Shown piece after piece: positions 1-7,959 of a stretch of DNA of 10,098 bases. The notes under the pieces are model-generated. The model saw only the letters and a list, made by a program, of their open reading frames with translations, had not been told where the DNA came from and did no database searches. Source of the stretch: Physocladia obscura (Eukaryota > Chytridiomycota > Chytridiomycetes > Chytridiales > Chytriomycetaceae). The stretch lies in the NCBI GenBank assembly GCA_027596945.1, contig JADGJH010001417.1, forward strand, positions 1 to 10,098, written 5' to 3'. Both the position numbers and the translations under genes were made by a program. The number at the start of each line of letters is the position of its first letter. Within the stretch, counting starts at the first letter, position 1.

Positions 1-89
1 TGTAAGATGAGGTTCACAAAAAACAGTAGAAAAAAAAAACAACCAAACTGTCTAATCTCTAATAAAGACAGAATCAACAGAAACACATG

Positions 90-1839
90 TCAGCAATATG
101 ATTCATAGCTTGCATCAACCCCAAACTGTTCTTCAAAGCATTCTGTAAGTTTTGCCCTATCTGAATCAATTCCTGAGCCACCTTCAGATTGACATTCAAT
201 TGGCCCATTGATTCCTAAAACAGAACTTGCCAAACTGATACCATCACTATCAAAAAGTGGTTGAACAACTGTAACCCAGAACCACTCAACTGTTGCCCAA
301 TCTACATCCTCATCAGATGCAACAATATCTGGGTCACTTAAGATATCAGGGTTTCCAAGGTAGTCTGCAGCAGATTCATAATTTGCTTTCCATGTCAATT
401 GAATATAACCACGTCCATAGTAGTTTCCATAAGGGCATGAACTTGGATCTTCATAGCATCCAAATTCCTTAATTTTTTTTGTTTCAAGATAGTTTAAGAT
501 GAGTAAAACAACTACAAAAATCAATAAAAATTACCCTTGTTGCTGTGAATTTAGCAGACTCATGAGCACAATTACCCATCAGAATTGCAAGCTCTTTAAG
601 GCCTGAAAGTGGTGCAGTAAATCCTGAAGTTAGGCCATCATATATATCTGCTGAGATACCACAGCCTTGCATTGCACTTGTGAAGTCACTGTAGGAAATC
701 ATTCCAGCAATTGTATTTGGATTAACATCTGCTGTTGTGGTAGTAGTAGTGGTAGTAGTGGTAGTAGTAGTAGTTGTTGTTGTCGTAGTAGTTGTGGTTG
801 TGGTTGTGGTTGTGGTAGTTGTTGTTGTGGTAGTTGGGACTGTTGTTGTCGGTAGAGGAGCATTTGATGTTGCAACAGGAGCTGCAGTTGCAGTCAAAGA
901 AATTGTAACTGAACTCTGTATTTGAGAAGCTGGAACAGCCGACGAACTTGTAAAAGAATCTGTGGTTGTGGTAGATGTATTTTGAGGCGGTGTAATAGTT
1001 GCCACTTTCGGTTTCGAGCCACTGATACAAATTGAATCGTTGTTATTAAGCCACCAACAATTGATATTGGGATTCCACAGCGCAATCTCGGAAACAGTAA
1101 CATTAGTGTGATGGGCAATGAAATCGAGACATGTGCCGTTTCCAATAACATTAGTTGTTGCAGAACAGTTTTCAATATGCGTGATATTGATTTTGGGATT
1201 TACGGGCGGAGAAGGTCCGCCGAATACCGCAGCAGAGGAAGAGGTGGTGCTACTATTGCTGCCATATTCGCCTTCGACGCAATAAGAATCGGACGAAGAA
1301 AACGAACCGGCATCAAGACAATCTAGATGCGCATTGAGAATCAGCGAATTCGTCGCGCCTAAATCGTATGCGCGCGCAATCGCTGTACAGTTGTCTCCAG
1401 CACCGAGAGGAATCGAAACCGAACACTGGACATCGTCAGCCGGCAGAGTTGAATTTGCATCGATACATGCAATCCATCCACTGTTAAGTTCGGCGCTGTC
1501 GGCACATAATAGCCATGGATTTAGTTTCGCGAATTGTGTCGCAGTCTGTCAGTTTTGTTAGATTTGGTTTTTGGTTTCATGCCGTTTTTTTTTTAAAATC
1601 AATATTTCACGAACCATGCCAACTTTCGCAGCAACAGAACCGCACGTATCACCAGTAGAAGTCACGATCGTATTAGTGCAATCGAGAGCCTCTTTGAGGG
1701 ATTGTTGGTTCACGTGCATGTTGTAGTGTCCCTTCATATTAACGTACATGAAGGCATTTACAGGCACGATTTGGAGCGCAAGTGCAGCGATTGCAACTCC
1801 CCCGGAAAAATAAGTGTTGTGTCGTATTTGAGTACGCAT
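90..1839 (-). CDS. Secreted three-LysM / poly-Thr / GH19 chitinase (3 exons, 537 aa)
   Basis: Spliced as 1839-1615, 1545-535 and 467-90 (225+1011+378 nt, all phase 0). Predicted to bind and hydrolyse chitin outside the cell. Residues 1-29 form a signal peptide. Three LysM domains each carry four cysteines: C54/C66/C89/C102, C116/C128/C151/C164 and C202/C214/C238/C248. The first has GDTC and LNP, the second GDNC, the third WNPNINC. A Ser/Thr/Pro linker follows, with 34 consecutive Thr (313-346). The GH19 domain spans about 350-537: catalytic Glu404 in AHES, likely second acid Glu413 nine residues on (the spacing I recall for bacterial GH19 enzymes), YYGRGYIQLTW (428-438), WFWV (474-477) and INGPIEC (498-504). 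The domain is of the short, loop-poor type and ends in Cys537. The ATG at 1839 is preceded by an in-frame TAG seven codons upstream. Start, splicing and domains agree well; expression is not shown. Confidence 0.9.
468..534 (-). other. Intron 2 of the chitinase gene (67 nt)
   Basis: The donor GTAATT follows AGG and the acceptor is TTAAG before GAA, phase 0. The unspliced frame reads into a stop. Removal places Glu413 nine residues after Glu404 and joins HES-containing sequence to the GRGYIQLTW block, as expected for GH19. The intron lies exactly between the two presumed catalytic acids. Confidence 0.88.
733..834 (-). repeat. 34-codon threonine tract in the chitinase linker
   Basis: All 34 consecutive codons on the minus strand are ACN, but the third base varies among A, C, T and, once, G. 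On the plus strand this appears as interspersed GTA, GTT, GTG and GTC triplets. The mix suggests the tract is kept as an O-glycosylated protein linker, not as a freshly slipped pure microsatellite. Confidence 0.95.
1546..1614 (-). other. Intron 1 of the chitinase gene (69 nt)
   Basis: The donor is GTTCGT (non-consensus but GT) after ATG, and the acceptor is CTGACAG, whose CTGAC could be the branch site. Splicing at phase 0 joins GDTCGSVAAKVGM to TATQFAKLNPWLL, giving a complete LysM domain. The alternative donor GTGAAA four nt downstream would break the frame. Confidence 0.82.
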
Positions 1840-2319
1840 AGAATTGATGGTCCAAATAATCTAGTGAGGTCTATTCTACAGATCTACGGCTTGCTGGATT
1901 GCAAGATCGCGTGCGTCTTCAGGGTTTTTTTTTTTTTTTCGCAGTTTCAACAATTAATCTGAACTTCTTGGCGCCGAAGAAGGTTTTTGTTGCTATGCTT
2001 CAAACGAGGAAGTTAAGTTGTAGTCCCGTTGAAAAGCACTTTTCGATGTATCGCCTTTGTTTGTTGGGCGTATCAAACCACCCCACTGATGATACCAAAA
2101 CTGAGGTATCACGTGCTTTTTCAAGACCGACAAAAAATGCCAACATCCATGAAGTCATGCAATTTTAAATCAGCCAAAAAAGAAACAGACGAAAGAGAAA
2201 AATGGCGACCGAAAAATAATAGAAATAAAAATAAAAAGAAGAAGTTCCGTAATAAATCTAGATTATTGTCGTATCTCTTTTTTCGAGATGAGTTTTACTT
2301 TTTTTGTTTTTTCTTCCTT
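1840..2319. promoter_or_regulatory. Intergenic region: chitinase promoter/5'UTR and kelch-gene 3'UTR
   Basis: This 480-nt gap separates two minus-strand genes, so it should hold the 3' end of the kelch transcript (near 2319) and the chitinase promoter (near 1840). It contains a T14-15 tract near 1925-1940 and A-rich runs at 2170-2250. I see no convincing TATA box or canonical AATAAA on the minus strand. Plus-strand ORFs here have no recognisable domain or codon signal. Confidence 0.5.
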
Positions 2320-5300
2320 CTATTGGTGGTATTCCGGTCCAGGCGAAGCCGTTGGAGTCGAAGTCGCAGTCTGTAATCCAGTCGCCGAAAAAGGTCTCGG
2401 AACACCGGACTTATCCAGAGCCACACTTGAAAATAAAATCAAGCCTTAACAAGAAAAAAATAATTAAAAAAAAAAAACAAACTCACACAGCATCTTTCCC
2501 ATAAATAGTCCGCAAAGCCACAATCTGCTCCAAAGTGTAAACTTGCCCCGTATACACAACATAAGAATTCCAACTCTCCAGAATTTGGGCATCTGTAAAC
2601 TGCGCAAACAACGACCGCATATATTGTGACTCGTCAAACTGCTCGCCGACCGCCGACCCACTAGCTCCAGACTGTACCGACGAGTTCATCGAGTAGCGCG
2701 ACCCGGTTTTATGCATGTCGCTGAATGCTGGTGAGAAAGAACGCTGATCTGGTGACAAAAACGCCCGCTCGAGATGAGAGTTGCGTGAAGATCGACCGCC
2801 GTTGCCGCCAGCAGCACCGCTAATACTTGCAGCGTTTCCAACGACACTTCCTCTTATAGACGGCGATTTGAGAGTTCCCATTCCCGGAAGCTCCCACGGA
2901 CGTAAAGGTTCGTCTTTGGGAAAATTTGCGTTACGACTGCCAGATCGCTTTGAAACAACGTCAATAATGCTGGCTCGTATTTTCTTGACGGATGTTGAGT
3001 CACTCTTTTCTGCAGCGAGTTGTGGCGATGTTGTGACCTGGCTGTTTGGTCTTGAAGCTGCTGTTTGGTCGTCATCTTCGTCGTCGTCGTCGTCGTCGTC
3101 AGTACTTGTTGAACTTCCTTCAGTTACGCCGGAACCAGATGGATAACTGACTCCTGATGCACCAGATACATATGAATGCCTGTTTCCAGGAGGAGAGAGG
3201 TGTTTTTGTGGCTTGCGCTCGTCCTTAAGTACCTCTTTGATCCCAAACTTGAAAACATGAGATTCGTCGGCCTCGCTTGTCAATGAATCATCGTCGTCCG
3301 TCGAAGCTTCCGCGCTTCTCACACCAGTTTGATTGTGTTTTATTACTCGCGCAAGCTCTCCACCAACCTGCCGACCCATAGGCGTTTGCGCTGTTGCGCC
3401 AAGAATTCCTTGCAATGCAAGCTCTCTGTCCATATCTTCACGACGTAACCGCTCATTCATTTTTTGTTCCAGTTCGAGACGTTCAGTACGTGCAGTTCTG
3501 CGGCGGCGGAAAATAATAATTGCTGAGATTATTAAAATTACAGCAATTGCTCCAACAACAATGCCAGCAATAGCTCCAGAAGAAAGAATTGGTTGACTGT
3601 TTGAAACTGGAACTGTAGTGTTTGTATGAGTGTTTGAAGTGCTCACATGTTCGGGTAAAGCAGGCGGCGTTTGCGCAGTGATTCCGTCAGGCAAGTTTCC
3701 CCACACATTATTTGATATGTCATATGCAACAATTCCTGGCACTGGCGGGTTTGGGTCACTATAGTTGGACACTACACCAAACGCAGCAACAAGATAATTA
3801 TTCACGATAAATGCATTGTGTGAATGACGTAAATATGGAGAGCTTGCTAGCTGCTTCCATTGCAGGGTGTCTGTTTCCAGTTGCCACAAGTCTTTGTAAG
3901 TGTACGTCAAATCCACTTGAACACCAGCGTGAAGTAAAAGAATATTGCTGGTCGAGCTCACTGTAAGATATTAAGTTGAAGTCAGAATTTAAATTTTTCA
4001 CTTTAATTCTTTTTTAATACACTCGCTCAGTTATCTTACATGCAGTTAGCGTGGCAGAGCGTCGGGGAGGGGGGTAGCCGTTGGCTGGATCGGCCAAAGT
4101 AGAGCGCTTGGCCCAAGAACCAGCAGTAATATCAGTATTGTAAGTGTAGACATACACGGAAGTCATATCGGCAGCAATAAAAGTGCCGTCGGAATTAAGG
4201 TCTGCGGTGATACCAGAGAGCATATACGCAACACCGTCAACACACTCCATGACATGGTCATGCAAGAAAGGGTCTGAAGCAACAGAAGATGTCTTTGAGG
4301 TCCAAGCATTGTTTGACGTGGTTGCATTGACGAGGTCGAGTAAATACGTGTCTTGGAGGGTGATTGTGGAAGGAGAGTTGTCGGGCCCATTTTCACCGCC
4401 GTGAATCAACATTGTACGAGAGTCAAGCAGACACGACGCAGTACGAATACGTGGTGAGGCAGAAGTGACATGATCATCAAAGGAATAAAAGTTGCTGGGG
4501 GCGGAAGGATCGTAACTGAGCAATAGATGGATGGTTATTTTCATGGATGGCAAATTGTATAGTACATACACATAAACAGCGGAGGAAGTTGGGTTCGCCG
4601 AGTTACCAAAGGTATAGAATAGAAGGTCGACATTACTTCCGGCAACATTGGCATCAACGCTGCGGGCAATGGCGGAGGCGGCGTAGGAAGTGAAGCGTGG
4701 GTCTGTAGCCGAAGAAGGCACGTCGACAAGACTGGCAGTCGGAACGCTAAGCCAAGTGCCGCCACCAACACCGGCCGTGAAGCCAGTGTGCAGCGAAAGG
4801 GCGACTATGCTTGCATCGGCAGTGAGTGCCTGCATGGTTGTTATGTGTTGTGTTCGTGACTAGGCAATAGATAGTTCAAAGGCTTACCTGATTGGAGTTC
4901 CATGTTCCACCAAGCCCGCCGACAAAGACAACAACAGCCTGATCCCAGATCAAGTGGGCGACGGCGCCAAAGCGGGTAACTGGCGCGGTAGTCACGGCGC
5001 CGCTGCCCAACGGAGTGCCGCCGCCGGACAGCGTGGTTTGGCCCGAACTCGAACTCGAACTCGAACTCGAACCGACACTGGCGGCGCTGGCGGTGGCCGC
5101 GGTGCCGTTTGCTGCCGCGCCTGCCCCCGTCGCCGCAGCGGAGGCCGTGGACGAAGACGACGCCACCACACCTGCCACGCCCGTCGTCGTGGTTCCCGCA
5201 GCGCCAGTGTCGACGGCAGTGGTTGATGTCCCCGCTCCCGCATTCACCGTCGCCGTCGTCTGCCCCTGCGTCGGCCCTATTGCGACTCCGGAAACTATCA

Positions 5301-5367
5301 CAAACCCCAACGTCCATCTCCGCAAAAGTCTGCCCCCCAGAGGTCGTCGTTTAGCAGCGCCGACCAT
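2320..5367 (-). CDS. Kelch-repeat single-pass membrane protein with acidic cytoplasmic tail (5 exons, 931 aa)
   Basis: Exons 5367-4888, 4829-4570, 4515-4040, 3960-2487 and 2425-2320 sum to 2,796 nt, a clean 932 codons. Residues 1-36 are an N-terminal signal with a basic start (KRRPLGGRLLRR) and a hydrophobic core. Residues 37-130 are Ala/Gly/Ser/Thr-rich, including nine Ser (100-108). About 131-500 is kelch-like, with blade motifs FVGG, HGG, RRSATLTA, DLWQLETDTLQW and RHSHNAFIVNNYLVAAFG. A transmembrane helix lies at about 533-556, followed by RRRR. The tail carries a charged helical stretch (ERLELEQKMNERLRRED), an Asp7-Glu-Asp3 run, many Ser/Pro sites and a conserved-looking end (FTDAQILESWNSYVVYTGQ). 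The topology suggests a wall- or surface-facing kelch propeller with a cytoplasmic signalling or scaffold tail. An in-frame TAA lies at 5395-5397, upstream of the ATG. The exact function is unknown. Confidence 0.85.
2426..2486 (-). other. Intron 4 of the kelch gene (61 nt)
   Basis: Consensus donor GTGAGT follows GATGCTGT; the acceptor is TTTTCAAG. A stop (TGA) lies in the donor if it is not spliced. Splicing extends the protein by about 35 residues (beginning VALDKSGVPRPFS) to TAG at 2322-2320. Confidence 0.75.
3068..3100 (-). repeat. (GAC)n tract encoding Asp7-Glu-Asp3
   Basis: Eleven acidic codons, mostly GAC, form a near-pure trinucleotide repeat in the cytoplasmic tail. On the plus strand this is GTC repeated with one TTC and one ATC. 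The low codon diversity makes it prone to length change. Confidence 0.9.
3961..4039 (-). other. Intron 3 of the kelch gene (79 nt)
   Basis: Donor GTAAGA, branch-like TTCTGAC and acceptor ATCTTACAG. Splicing after codon position 1 creates TTG and rejoins the kelch motif RRSATLTALSSTSNILLLHAG. The intron holds in-frame stops. Confidence 0.88.
4516..4569 (-). other. Intron 2 of the kelch gene (54 nt, stop-free and 3n)
   Basis: Perfect donor GTATGT and acceptor TTGCTCAG, with a branch-like AATAACC. Splicing gives SAVYVYDPSAPSNF. The length is divisible by three with no in-frame stop, so an unspliced transcript would insert 18 residues and stay in frame. Both splice forms are possible; removal is favoured by the consensus signals and by its length matching the other introns. 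Confidence 0.75.
4830..4887 (-). other. Intron 1 of the kelch gene (58 nt)
   Basis: Donor CAG/GTAAGC, branch-like CATAAC and acceptor CATGCAG, phase 0. It joins GGLGGTWNSNQ to ALTADASIVALSL. Unspliced, the frame reaches a TGA within the first ten bases of the intron. The ATG inside the acceptor (4835-4833) is not a true start. Confidence 0.88.
5045..5072 (-). repeat. Perfect hexanucleotide repeat GAACTC (about 4.7 units)
   Basis: Four complete GAACTC units plus GAAC on the plus strand. On the minus strand it codes alternating TCG and AGT serine codons in the nine-Ser run of the kelch protein. Both codons give Ser, so the period of six is invisible at protein level. Confidence 0.9.
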
Positions 5368-5600
5368 CCCAATCTGAAAAATGTGATATAAAATTTAATT
5401 CCACGCAATCTCCCAAATTGATTTATTGAAAGCCCCCAAATTGATTTTGAAACACAACCCCTAGTCAATTTGTAACCATCGTATTCGTCGGATTGGTTGG
5501 CTGGTGGTGCGCCCCTGCCGCCGGATGAGTGTGATTTGACTAATTTAAAGCCATTTTTAATCATTAAGGTTACATTGAAAAAAAGCATATAAAACTGAAT
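5368..5600 (-). promoter_or_regulatory. Upstream region of the kelch gene with a 13-bp direct repeat
   Basis: CCCAAATTGATTT occurs at 5412-5424 and again at 5435-5447, with a 23-nt period. A TTTTTCAG string just upstream of the ATG (about 5374-5381) could also be an acceptor for a 5'UTR intron. A region of mixed GC content runs to about 5,525, then the sequence turns AT-rich. An ORF at 5298-5588 here is in the wrong frame for the gene. Confidence 0.4.
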
Positions 5601-5814
5601 TTAAATCAAAATATACATTCTAAACTTTTATATATATATTTTTTCACAGCATCAAAAATAAACGATCAACTACAGTAAAAAATAGATTAGAAACTCCCTG
5701 TTGCTGCTAAAATCCTCGAAATAACGTTATGGAACATAAATTCAATCTAACCTCTCAAAATTTGGTGCTCAGTATTTTGACCTATTATAGCTCAAGTCCC
5801 TGACAAAATGCAGA

Positions 5815-6290
5815 GAACTCTCATTAGAAGATGAAATCAAGGATCGTGAACCTTGAAGAAACAGTCAAACAATTGAAGTCAGAACTAAGTAAAAATTCTT
5901 CAGGAAGGCAAGAAACAGATGGGTTTTGAAAATTTGACCTCTATTGTATTCAAAGGAATTTTATTATTAGACAGAATAAAATATTTAACAATATTTCTGA
6001 AACTGAATCTGATTATTCGTTCTTGATAAAACAAGAGTTTATCATGTGGCAAAATAATAAAATGACACCAAAAAGAAGATTTAAGAAATATAGGTGGGCA
6101 TTAAGAACTTTGATACTAATCTGTGCAAGAAACTATATGATAGTCAACCTGCTATTCAAAGGAGATTATTTCAACATCCTAAGAAAGATACTGTTGGTTC
6201 ATTTAAAGAATATGTTTACTTGGGAATATTATCAAGTTATTTAGAAAGTTTCAATTTCTTTGTCATTTGTTTCAGCTTTCTTTTTCATTG
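5815..6290 (+). pseudogene. Frameshifted coding relic, unrecognised family
   Basis: Three reading frames take turns. 5815-5853 encodes ELSLEDEIKDREP. 5849-6244 continues in the next frame as NLEETVKQLKSELSK with a single TGA at 5927-5929, followed by a long open stretch. From about 6094 the protein-like sequence seems to pass to another frame (NFDTNLCKKLYDSQPAIQRR, then HPKKDTVGSFKEYVYLGIL). The beginning looks like a charged coiled coil. I recognise no domain. Mobile-element origin is plausible given the surroundings but not shown; introns or sequencing indels are alternatives to decay. Confidence 0.4.
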
Positions 6291-6401
6291 ATGTGAAAGC
6301 ACAAGCTTTGTGGAAGGTGATTTAAAATCTGATCAAAGTCAAATGTCCAAACATTAAAAAATGCATACAATAACTCAGAAACAGATTTTAACTTATAAAC
6401 C

Positions 6402-6448
6402 TTCCAGTATCAAATTGTATTATTTTATGTCAACTTTTGATACTGGAA
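6402..6448. repeat. 13-bp perfect inverted repeat (hairpin, 21-nt loop)
   Basis: TTCCAGTATCAAA at 6402-6414 is the exact reverse complement of TTTGATACTGGAA at 6436-6448. The loop is AT-rich, and neither end extends further. Confidence 0.85.
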
Positions 6449-6763
6449 AAATTGTCACCCCAAAACATCAAATCTGAATCCACATGCAAATAAGACTTCC
6501 AAAACAAAACTCCTTTGTTGCAACAATCAATAAATGCAAATGCATTCATGTAACACATCCAATTCAATGAAAAAAAGTACACAGAAATCATCATTTATGG
6601 TGTAGTGTGCAGTCCATTGAGTTCAATTTGTGTGTGTGTGAATCTCATAATGTCAGTTTCTTTGATATGCATGGCTTGATGCTTGAGACTTTTTCATGTG
6701 AGGCTGGCAACATGGAAATATATGCCAGATATGAGAAATACTGTTGAAATATACATTATTCTG
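6449..6763. other. AT-rich non-coding stretch before the left inverted tail
   Basis: No ORF of note. It contains a short (GT)n run near 6631-6640. The part from about 6530 may be a diverged relative of the sequence at 9420-9600 (minus strand); both hold an ATCCAATTNAAT string before the common tail, but I cannot align them confidently by eye. Confidence 0.35.
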
Positions 6764-6806
6764 TGGTGGAGTGCATGAGATAAAACCCAAAATATACCCT
6801 AACATC
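6764..6806 (+). mobile_element. Left copy of a 43-bp inverted repeat / conserved element tail
   Basis: Matches the reverse complement of 9356-9398 at 42 of 43 positions. It contains the end of an ORF (LWWSA, TGA at 6776-6778) and then a conserved AT-rich tail ending in CCCTAACATC. Outward, 6740-6763 matches 9399-9422 inverted at 19 of 24. Inward, similarity stops abruptly after 6806. Confidence 0.75.
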
Positions 6807-7197
6807 ATTTTATTCTAATACACATAAAGAAATGATGAGTTTATTCTCCAGACATAGTAATATAACTTTCACAGTTTTGTTATTATTTACAAATAAACAC
6901 AAACTAATACCAAAAAAGTTATAAAGTCATTATCTGCATTACTTAATTCTCAAAGAATAAAGAAATGACAATAGTGTTTTTGTTTCTTGTATGACCTAAA
7001 TATACAAGAACAATGAAACACATTTACAGACCTGCTTAGACCATATTTTCATTAATGGGGAATGGATCAAAGTATTACAACAGTATTGTTTAACACATTG
7101 TTTTACAATGGTAAATAATGTTGTAATAGTATCTGTAAAACCTTATGTCTGTATTGTAATCAAAAGAAAAAAAAACATAATTCTTTACTTATTACAG
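6807..7197. other. AT-rich non-coding stretch with two hairpins
   Basis: No credible coding sequence. Besides the hairpin at 7071-7130, TTCTTGTAT at 6984-6992 pairs perfectly with ATACAAGAA at 7002-7010 across a 9-nt loop, and flanking GTGTTT / AAACAC allows a longer imperfect stem. The stretch ends in a pyrimidine-rich acceptor-like TTACTTATTACAG (7185-7197). Confidence 0.6.
7071..7130. repeat. 60-nt imperfect palindrome
   Basis: TATTACAACA (7073-7082) pairs perfectly with TGTTGTAATA (7119-7128). After one mismatch TATT pairs with AATA, and a terminal CATTGT/ACAATG stem (7096-7101 with 7105-7110) closes on a TTT loop. Such a compact fold-back may be a MITE or a folded transcript. Confidence 0.75.
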
Positions 7198-7451
7198 AAC
7201 ACAATGCATTTGATTGTCCTGACACAACAGTGCAACTTGAGAATAATAATTATTACAACCAGTTAGCAATAAAAGTAATCACTACATTTATTGAAAGTTT
7301 CTCTTTCAAGGATGATTCAGAAACTTTGACTAGATACATTCTATGTAAGAGCATGGCTTGCATATTAGATCAGAAGGCTCTTGGCATTTGCATGCCATTA
7401 AGCCGCAAGGTAGACCTGAACAGTTTAAAAATTAGAACATGTTTGTTTTGA
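7198..7451 (+). CDS. Exon-like ORF, unrecognised
   Basis: Preceded by an acceptor-like TTACTTATTACAG at 7185-7197, the frame is open to a TGA at 7449-7451 and encodes about 84 residues, including NYYNQLAIKVITTFIESFSF and LTRYILCKSMACILDQ. The composition looks protein-like and has no low-complexity stretch. A donor-like CGCAAG/GTAGAC near 7408 could end the exon after MPLSRK. I recognise no family. It may be an exon of a fragmentary mobile-element gene or of an unknown gene; it is weakly supported. Confidence 0.3.
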
Positions 7452-7959
7452 GATTGTGGTTAATCATCAAAACAAATATTACAGCAGTTTGCATAAAAGT
7501 TGTCCAAATAAATTTTTCACAACTTGATTTTCAATTTTATTTTTGATTTGATTTTCAACTTGAATTTCAACTTCTTCTTTTGTACCACTACCATCAATAA
7601 ACTCTTAGAACCAACAGCTACAGAATGCGAGGCTGTTGAACCACCAGTCAAATTTGTGAATTAATCATAGTCACAGTGAAGGCAGAAAAACACCAAAACA
7701 GATTGGGCAAATGCTTAATCTGCACAGCTGTACAGTAAAATGGGTTTATTCAATTTATAAACAACACATTCTATTTAAACCCATTCATGGATCTGGACCA
7801 AGATCAAAACTTGAACGTGCAGATCTGAAAGTCCTGGCTGGGCTGATTGAAGAAGAGCTAGATCTCTACTTTGATGAGCAGGCAGCAATAATGTCTCAGC
7901 AACTGCAAAAAAATATCAATGTCAGTCAAATTTATTGTGCATTGAATAACACAAACAAG

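Noticed and set aside
667..925. Plus-strand ORFs encoding Cys/Gly/Ser-rich and poly-Val proteins
   Set aside because: They are reverse-complement shadows of the ACN threonine repeat in the chitinase linker.
2029..2376. Plus-strand 115-codon ORF rich in Lys/Arg/Asn
   Set aside because: Low complexity from A-rich DNA, overlaps the kelch 3' exon on the opposite strand, no domain.
2781..3146. Plus-strand ORF with a long Ser run
   Set aside because: Antisense to the (GAC)n acidic tract of the kelch tail; no independent coding signal.
4833..4835. ATG as the start of a separate shorter kelch gene
   Set aside because: It sits inside the intron acceptor (CATGCAG); splicing from exon 1 gives a signal peptide and a continuous kelch motif.
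4954..5377. Plus-strand and alternate-frame ORFs rich in Arg, Ala or Pro
   Set aside because: They lie antisense or out of frame to kelch exon 1 and its GC-rich, repeat-containing linker.
6797..6804. Telomere-like CCCTAA motif in both inverted tails and near 7997
   Set aside because: Only one unit each time; no array, so no telomeric origin can be claimed.
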